From Isoetes taiwanensis (taxonomy: Eukaryota > Streptophyta > Lycopodiopsida > Isoetales > Isoetaceae), in contig JAJEKV010000004.1 in the NCBI GenBank assembly GCA_021234155.1, forward strand, positions 18,043,310-18,107,309: a DNA stretch of 64,000 bases, written 5' to 3'. Positions 57,719-64,000 of this stretch are shown here, piece by piece. The stretch's first letter is position 1; each line of letters opens with the position of its first letter. Below the pieces are notes generated by a model. The model was given only the letters and a program-made list of their open reading frames with translations, searched no databases and was not told where the DNA came from. Both the position numbers and the translations under genes were made by a program.

Positions 57719-58800
57719 ACAAGCTCAAGCTTCTCTAGGTATACTTGACAGAAAATATCTGTGGCTGCCAAACTTGGAGATTTTTACCTGCCACAATATA
57801 CACGAGCTATATAAGATGTATATGGCAACATTGTAGTATATGTTAGACATATTAATTAGTTGAGAAATTGGGACAGTTTTGTTCAAGCTGTTAGAGCTGA
57901 GGAGTTTAAAACTGATGGGAGCAGATTTGCCCACAATTGTGTATTAGCCAGATATTAGAGATTGAAACTTGAATGCCTCATATTAATGTAGGAATCTCAT
58001 ATCGTGTGCCATATTTGTTTTGTAATAGGTAACGATGATATTCCCTTGCTTTAAACGGAATTGCCGATAACTCGCAAAATTTTATAGCTCAACTTCTGTC
58101 AAAAAGAATTCAACAATGAAAATAATCTATCAAGCTAAACAAGTTGCCCTGCATTCATCGTAAGAGGAACAGTTGTTTAAAGAATGCAAATGTATGTTGG
58201 TAACGAAAGTAAAGATAAATATGAGAAGCAAGTCATAGGTAGGAACGAAAGGAACAGCAAACATGAGTATAAAACTAGAGAGGGCTAAGGAAGGGAAGCC
58301 AAATTTAAAGATTTAGCTTGACAAGCACACTTTAGGTGCTTGAACTCAAAATTGAGGTCAATGATCTCATGATGTTGTATTTACCTGTGAATGGATGCAT
58401 TATTCCAACAAATTGTCAAGAAAGTTGAAAAAGTGAGCAAGTCTGACGATGCCCTTAAGATTAAATGTCTCAAGAAGCTCAAAGGTATAATGAAGTTGGC
58501 CATGCATAGAATATGACGATGTCATCAAAATGCGCAATGTACTAGCTCCATTTATTGAACTGCATGGAAAATTGATGTAGGTCCAGTAATGGACAGATTT
58601 GGTAGACAAATAAGAGGGAGAGAAGAAAAGAATGATTGGAATTCTATATGTATATTCCTAGCGAGAGGAGAGGTGCACTTCATTGCTTGAATCTATGCAG
58701 CATCTCTGTGGATTCCAATAAAAGAATCTTTTACGTAGATAATTAACTTGCTCATATGAACATAGGTGTTTAGCAAAAGTATTAACGACCTATTTCCCAA
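57719..58800. other. FKBP 3' flank, no gene seen
   Basis: AT-rich 3' UTR and flank. I see no recognised coding sequence before the LHT-like pseudogene. Confidence 0.5.
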
Positions 58801-58805
58801 TTACC

Positions 58806-59600
58806 AAGTTTGACCAGTACCATGAACTGGGGCAGTATGTATTTGGCCCGAAGCTTGATCTCTGGCTTGTCATTCTCTCTCAAATCATGATTGAAATTGG
58901 GATAGATATTGTATACATGGTCACATCAAGGAAATCATATAATACATAGCCATACTCAATGGAGGTCACTTGAAGCTAAGATACTGCATTATCCTATTTG
59001 CCTCTGCACAGTATGCCTTATGTCCTTTATGCCTTAAATTACATGGATTTCAATAATAGCAGCAATTACTGCAGTTTGGTAGTTCCTCTAAATTGTTTCA
59101 AACTAGTTGTTTATTTGTTTTGGCTCTCTGGTAGCCATGTATAATCGTTGCTTACAAAGAAGTTATAGCAAAGTCTCTAAACCTTTGAATATGTGTGGCA
59201 TTATGGCAGTTATGCAACAATTACTTGGGCTGTTGTTCCCTTCCAGGAGCTTTGCATTGAAACAAGCGCAACCTCGTCAAGTACAACCTCAACCAAATTT
59301 CATGTTTTTTCTTCACTTGGTCAAATTGCATTCGCTCTTACAGGGCATAATGTAGTTCTAGAGATTCATGCCACAATTCCTTCAACTGAAGAAGAGCCTT
59401 CCAAAATGGATTCTGGCATACATAGTCATTGCACTATGCTACTTGCCTACTGCTACTATATGCTACTGGAGATACCAGAATGTGTTTAAGAATAATGACA
59501 ACCTGCTTCTGCTCGTTCATCCAGGGCCACTTATCATGATGGCAAATGCAATGTTAGTACTTCACATGGTCATCATACGATATAGATCATCTATCACATG
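58806..59600 (+). pseudogene. LHT-type amino acid permease pseudogene
   Basis: The plus strand encodes, in order, KFDQYHELGQYVFGPKLDLW, IMIEIGIDIVYMVTSRKS, ILFASAQYAL, YATITWAVVPF, SLGQIAFALTGHNVVLEI, HATIPSTEEEPSKM, WILAYIVIALCYLPTA, CYWRYQN and MMANAMLVLHMV. These are the middle transmembrane segments of lysine/histidine transporter (LHT) proteins of the AAAP family, plasma-membrane amino acid importers. Stops and frameshifts near 58945, 59050, 59215 and 59390 break it, and both the N-terminal and C-terminal transmembrane segments are missing. No intron is needed to align the parts, but the parent gene structure is unknown, so retroposition cannot be claimed. Confidence 0.85.
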
Positions 59601-59739
59601 GGTTGGGAGAGGAAGGTAGGAGAGAACTATGCACATTGCCTCCAGAACGAAGACATGCATGATGTCATACTTTTCACACATGCATGATGTGCTATTTACC
59701 TTCAATATATCTATCTAACATATATATATATTCTTATGT

Positions 59740-60260
59740 TTGTTGCACTTATCCGACCGTTGATCCGAGATCCTACGGCCCACGTGGCTTTGGGACGTAT
59801 CCTATGCCCCAAATGGCTTGGGAGTTTCTATATAGATTCTATATAGACGATCCTACGGTCCAGATTGATTTGATCCTGAGCGTCGGTCCGAGATCCTACA
59901 GCTCACCTGGCTTGGCACATACACTACGGTGCACATGACTTTGAGAATTATATGTAATAGATCATACGGTCCAGATTGATTTGATCCTGATCGTCGGTCC
60001 GAGATCCTACGGCTCACCTGGCTTGGCACATACCCTACAGTGCACATGGCTTTGAGAATTATATGTAATAGATCCTAGGGTCCAAGTTGTTCTTGATCCT
60101 GATTGTCGGTCCGAGATGGTCCAAGTTGTTCTTGATCCTGATTGTCGGTCCGAGATCCTACGGCGAGATCCTATGGCTCATGTGGCTTGGGACATATCCT
60201 AGGGTGCACATGGCTTTGGAAATTATATGTAATAGATCCTACGGCTCATGTTGCTTTAAT
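59740..60260. repeat. 111-bp tandem array (GATCCTACGG-type)
   Basis: Units begin GATC(C/A)TA(C/G)GGTCCA at 59849, 59960 and 60071, each containing GTCGGTCCGAGATCC, CTGGCTTGGCACATAC, GTGCACATG and TTATATGTAATAGATC. A diverged half unit precedes and a scrambled one follows. A related piece (GATCCTACGGCCCGGACC) occurs at about 28914. Confidence 0.85.
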
Positions 60261-60300
60261 TATTGCCATGTGATGAGATCTCGACCCTTGATCGAGTCCA

Positions 60301-60396
60301 AGATCCTACAACTCACGTTGAATGCTCGGCCCTTAAGGAGAGGCTTTAAGATCCTACAACTCACGTTGAATGCTCGGCCCTTAAGGAGAGGCTTTT
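60301..60396. repeat. 48-bp tandem duplication
   Basis: Two copies of AGATCCTACAACTCACGTTG followed by AATGCTCGGCCC and TTAAGGAGAGGC, identical at nearly every base. Confidence 0.9.
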
Positions 60397-60410
60397 AAAA
60401 ATTTTATGTT

Positions 60411-60475
60411 GTGTGGGGGATTTGAACCCTAATCATTGACCTCCCAACCCCCCATTCTAACCACTAGACTAAGCA
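60411..60475 (-). mobile_element. tRNA-like SINE head
   Basis: The minus strand reads CTTAGTCTAGTGGTTAGAAT (A box) and, about 35 nt on, AGGGTTCAAATCCC (B box) with a T-stem. The acceptor stem does not pair, so it is a SINE head or tRNA relic, not a working tRNA. Confidence 0.55.
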
Positions 60476-60539
60476 TTAAATCATTAAATAATTTATATTT
60501 TAAAATACTTAAGGGTTATGATTTTAATTAAAATAAAGT

Positions 60540-61345
60540 AGAGCATAACATTCTAGATAGTTTAAGAAAGATCTAAAATGTTCTGGAAGGCTCTAGAAAG
60601 CTCTAGAATCTTCTAGATAGTTCTAGAATGTTTTAAAAAGTTCCAGAATATTCTAGAAAGTTTCAGAATATAAAAGAATCTAGGGGGAATCTAAGAGAAT
60701 CCTTCCATAGAGTTCCACATTGTTATAGTAAGTTCTAGAATGTTCTAGAAAGTTCTAGAATATAGACGAATCTACGGGAATGTAAGGGAATCTAAGAAAA
60801 TACTTTCAGAAAGTTCTAGGATGCTCTGAAAGTTTCAGAATGTTCAAGAAAGTCCTAGAATGTTCTAGAAAGTTCTAGAATGTAAAGGAATCTAGGAGAA
60901 TCTAGAGGAATCTAAGAAAATCTCATAAAATGTAAGAGAATCTAGGAAAATATTTACAAGTCTAGGGGAATCTAAATGAACTATCATAAAATCTAAGGGA
61001 ATCTAATAAAACCTTGATGAAATCTTAGAGTATCTAGGGGAATCTTTATAGAATCTATTTGAATCTCATCTAATGTAAGAAAACCTAGGGCAATCTTATC
61101 AAAATCTAAAGGGATCTAAGGGAATGTAAGGAGATCTTCATAGAATCTTGGAGAATCTAGGGAAATATAATGGAATCTAGAGGGAATCTTCACATAATGC
61201 AAGGAACCTTATAAAATCTAAGGGAATCTAATGGAATCTTATAAAATTCAGAGGGATCCTCATGAAACCTCTAAGAGAACCTTTGTAAAATGTTAGAGAA
61301 TCTATGAATTTAGAGCAATCTCAAGAGATTCTTTTGGAATCTAGG
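60540..61345. repeat. TTCTAGAA / GAATCTAGGG simple-repeat array
   Basis: About 0.8 kb consists of degenerate short repeats. The left half is dominated by GTTCTAGAA(A/T)GTTCTAGAA, the right half by GAATCTA(A/G)GGGAATCT. The left half therefore contains continuous alternating TTCnnGAAnn units, the consensus of heat-shock elements. Confidence 0.9.
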
Positions 61346-63285
61346 GCACGCCAGGGAGTTGCACCGTAGGAACATGCTAAAACTGGAACAATACGACGAA
61401 AGACGTATTAAATTTCTTGTATATATATGCACATTACTAAACCCTACAACACAACTAGCTTGTGACATCCATTCCTAAATTGTAAACTCCATATTCATGT
61501 TAAAACGTTAGGATTTGCTTCAGCAGTACAAACCACAAAGTCACAATAGTAGAAAAATATGATTGTATCAACGAATCGGACCCTACTCTAGAGAAGAAAA
61601 GCAATGCATCTATGCAAATCATCATGCTCTCACTTTTCAATATGGCAACAAAAGAAGCAAAGATGACAGAAAACAGAAAGAGCAGGAAGCAAGCAAAACA
61701 ATTACTTTCTAAATGGCAGGCTCATGTATCTGTCGCGCATACATAAACAAAATGTTGGCATGGAAATTGGAAGATTATGTAGACTAAACTTTAGCTTGAA
61801 CACAAGGCTGGCAAGCATCAATTTGTTTTCTACTATTGCCAAGGAGATGCAAACTATAGGCAACAACCTCATAGGCAGCTGGAAAAAGCATATATACAAA
61901 GACGACAATTTGACGAGCTTCTAAACCAAATCAAAAACCAAGAATTCTACCCAAAATCATAAATTTTGTTTTGCCAAAGAAGATGTGAAGTATCTTGAGA
62001 GGAGCTAATTGTGACTGTACACACCAATGCCAAATGTTCAATTCTTGGAAAAGAAAATCAAGGCAGGGATGCACGCGCTCCACAGACTGCATGCAAAGTT
62101 CACACTATCAGACCGGCGAATAATCTAGCGATCTGATGTTAGCAAGTATTGCAGTCTGAGAATCCTTTTTTACTTTGTTTATCTCTGAGCGCCCATTCGG
62201 AATATTCCTCACAAATTCCAAGCTATTCACAAATCTCAGCCACACATATAGAACATTCTCCGAATAGCCTACATTATCACATTCATACAAAGGGATTGCC
62301 CTTCGGGCAACCCAAAAACATATTGAATCAGGTTAATTGGGGAAAAAGAATATTTCAATTTATTTCTTACAACCTTTAGGATTAGTAAGACGTATTATAC
62401 ATAATGTAACTTCATGCTGATTAGCAGAACGAGTTGTAACTTCAAGCTGATACGGAGAATGAGACACTAATGCATCAATGGATTGCCAGTTGGAAGTGTA
62501 GAGGGTAAATCTTACCTAGTAGTTCACACTGGAAGCAATTAGAATCAAATTACTAAATTTTATAACTTCAAGTAGAATGCTTAAATGGACTTACTCTATA
62601 TTCATTAAACAATGCATTTCCTTAAGGAACCTTGTAGCAATGGAATTGACTACTTTGTTGTAGCAACTTTGACCTTTTTATGTTTGAAAGCTGGAGCCTC
62701 CTAGATGGCTTTCAATCCATCTTAGGAGGTTCAAACATGCAGCAGGTTGGGGTTAGATGCATCCTAGGAATGAGAAAGGGCATATAGGCATGATATGATG
62801 TGTTCATCTATGACTATAATGAGAACATTGCCATTCCTTATGTCGAGACGAATAGCAGCCCTTCGGCATGATAGGACTCCGTTTTTTTTTTGTTTTCATT
62901 TTTTCTTTAAAGGGGGTGGTCCCTTCAACCACAATCTTTAAAGTGTTCTGTAAGTATTGATCTACTGTAATTCTGCAGGCCAGTAGCAGTTACCTTCATG
63001 CCTGCAGCTTATTAAGGGTCATAGAGAGCCCATGTTTTTGTTTTCATTCATGTTTTCCCTTTGAAATGCTACGTTCTACAGGCTACGGTCACTGAGTACC
63101 AGCGTTGTGCTTTGCATATGTATTATCTTTAAGTGTTGTGTGAAGGACTATGATCCTAAACTATGATCATAAATGATCTATCTATGTAATTATTGATCTA
63201 AATACGTTTGATTTGGTAACTTCATTCCCTATGTACTTTAACCACTTAACCCCAATGATGGGACAATATTATTCTAAGGTGGGAG
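61346..63285. other. Region without recognised genes
   Basis: Open frames at 61702-61908 (-), 61724-61924 (+), 62108-62290 (-) and 62149-62379 (+) overlap one another and have no known motif. A GCCC-TTC-GGGC hairpin lies near 62298. Confidence 0.45.
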
Positions 63286-64000
63286 AGAATGTGACGTTCC
63301 ACGTATTTATATGGTACATGTATAAATATCATGATACGTCACCATGGGTATTTTGGGGCCATTATGGATTAAATTAAAGGGTTTAAATTAGTTATGTTAA
63401 AATGTCAACTAATTAGGCTAATTAATAACTAATTGTCTAGCTAATTATTAGTAATTTAAGACATTAAGGAGAGGCCACCTGGACCAACTCAATTGGCCCA
63501 TACTACTTACCCATCTGGGAGACAACCAAGTGGGCCTTCGACCCCAATTTTTCCCCAAAATTGATTTGGAAAGGTTGGTAAAGGAGGAGCTGCTTGTTCA
63601 TCCCTAATCAAACCAGCTATGTGGAAACCTTAAGAGATAATGGCTCTAGCCAAGACACAGGTTAGTACTTAGGTAGTTTGAGCTTCTAGCTAACCCTTGT
63701 ATGTGTAGGTGTATGTTTAATCTCCATTTCATGCTCTAATTGAGCTTATGGATGGATGTATATACGATGATTGTTCTCTTTCTGTTCCTCCTGTATTGTG
63801 GTAATTAAGGGGGGTAGAGACCTAAAGGCCATCTAGTAGTAGAGATGTTCCTAGTAAAAACCCCCTAAATCCTGTTAAATGTGGCATGTGCACAAGAACC
63901 CACCTGGCTGTGGATGCTATAAAGCATGTCCTTTCAAGCTGAAAAGAAAAGTAAGATATATTCAAGGGGTTAAAAAAAGCCATCAAATTTCCATGGAAAA
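63270..64000 (+). mobile_element. Possible start of a 3' LTR with polypurine tract
   Basis: AAGGTGGGAGAGAA (63276-63289) followed by TGTGACGTTCC (from 63290) resembles the polypurine tract/LTR junction of plant Ty3-type retrotransposons. No integrase or other pol sequence was seen upstream, and the LTR end was not found within the window. Confidence 0.35.

Noticed and set aside
59107-59619. Intact amino acid transporter gene
   Set aside because: The LHT-like segments fall in different frames with stops between them, and terminal membrane segments are absent.

Overview
This is a stretch of nuclear DNA from a land plant. The genes have canonical plant GT-AG introns, mostly 67 to 164 bp. The recognisable proteins are plant types: a three-domain ROF/FKBP62 immunophilin, an LHT amino acid permease, ETO1, a MUR3-like GT47 glycosyltransferase, a REN1-type RhoGAP and a small universal stress protein. 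One fragment matches the 3' end of plant mitochondrial rrn18. The LINEs carry a C-terminal zinc-knuckle type (CxxC...H...C followed by PxYxxxR) that I associate more with early-diverging plants and animals than with typical angiosperm LINEs. A lycophyte, fern or bryophyte is possible, but the species cannot be fixed from this sequence.

Two genes look intact. One is a universal stress protein on the minus strand (20371-21214), with four exons and an apparent GC-AG intron. The other is a 12-exon, 560-residue ROF-type FKBP on the plus strand (55218-57718), for which every exon junction and reading frame could be reconstructed. Almost everything else is mobile DNA, tandem repeat, or broken gene fragments.

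Layout. 0-3 kb: two RhoGAP exons, minus. 3-11 kb: mostly non-coding, with a SINE, a tandem duplication, a possible LTR/primer-binding site and a minisatellite. 11-12.7 kb: decayed transposon protein, minus. 13-19.3 kb: AT-rich DNA, unrecognised ORFs, a DCAF1 fragment, a minisatellite, a transposon-like ORF and a mitochondrial rrn18 tail. 20.3-21.2 kb: the USP gene. 21.6-28.2 kb: two ~1 kb copies of an unknown element in opposite orientation, one inserted with a 10-bp target duplication that can be checked against an empty paralogous site in the window. 30.8-35.3 kb: a SINE with a 15-bp target duplication, a LINE 3' fragment, an ETO1 pseudogene and a GC-rich inverted LINE. 37.6-41.7 kb: a near full-length LINE ending in a long (TAA)n tail.

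43.6-53.4 kb is the most unusual part. It holds an unrecognised, multi-segment decayed protein, a dispersed palindrome, a hairpin-rich terminal-inverted-repeat element carrying a piece of a GT47 gene, and a 161-bp-arm hairpin. 53.8-54.7 kb: three small inverted-repeat elements in series, one of them inside a tRNA-Ile-like sequence, just upstream of the FKBP gene. 58.8-59.6 kb: LHT pseudogene. 59.8-61.3 kb: tandem arrays, including a TTCTAGAA array that spells perfect heat-shock-element units. 63.3 kb to the end: a possible LTR.

The genes do not form a pathway. The recurring theme is short pieces of unrelated cellular genes (RhoGAP, DCAF1, ETO1, GT47, LHT, mitochondrial rRNA) lying among transposons.
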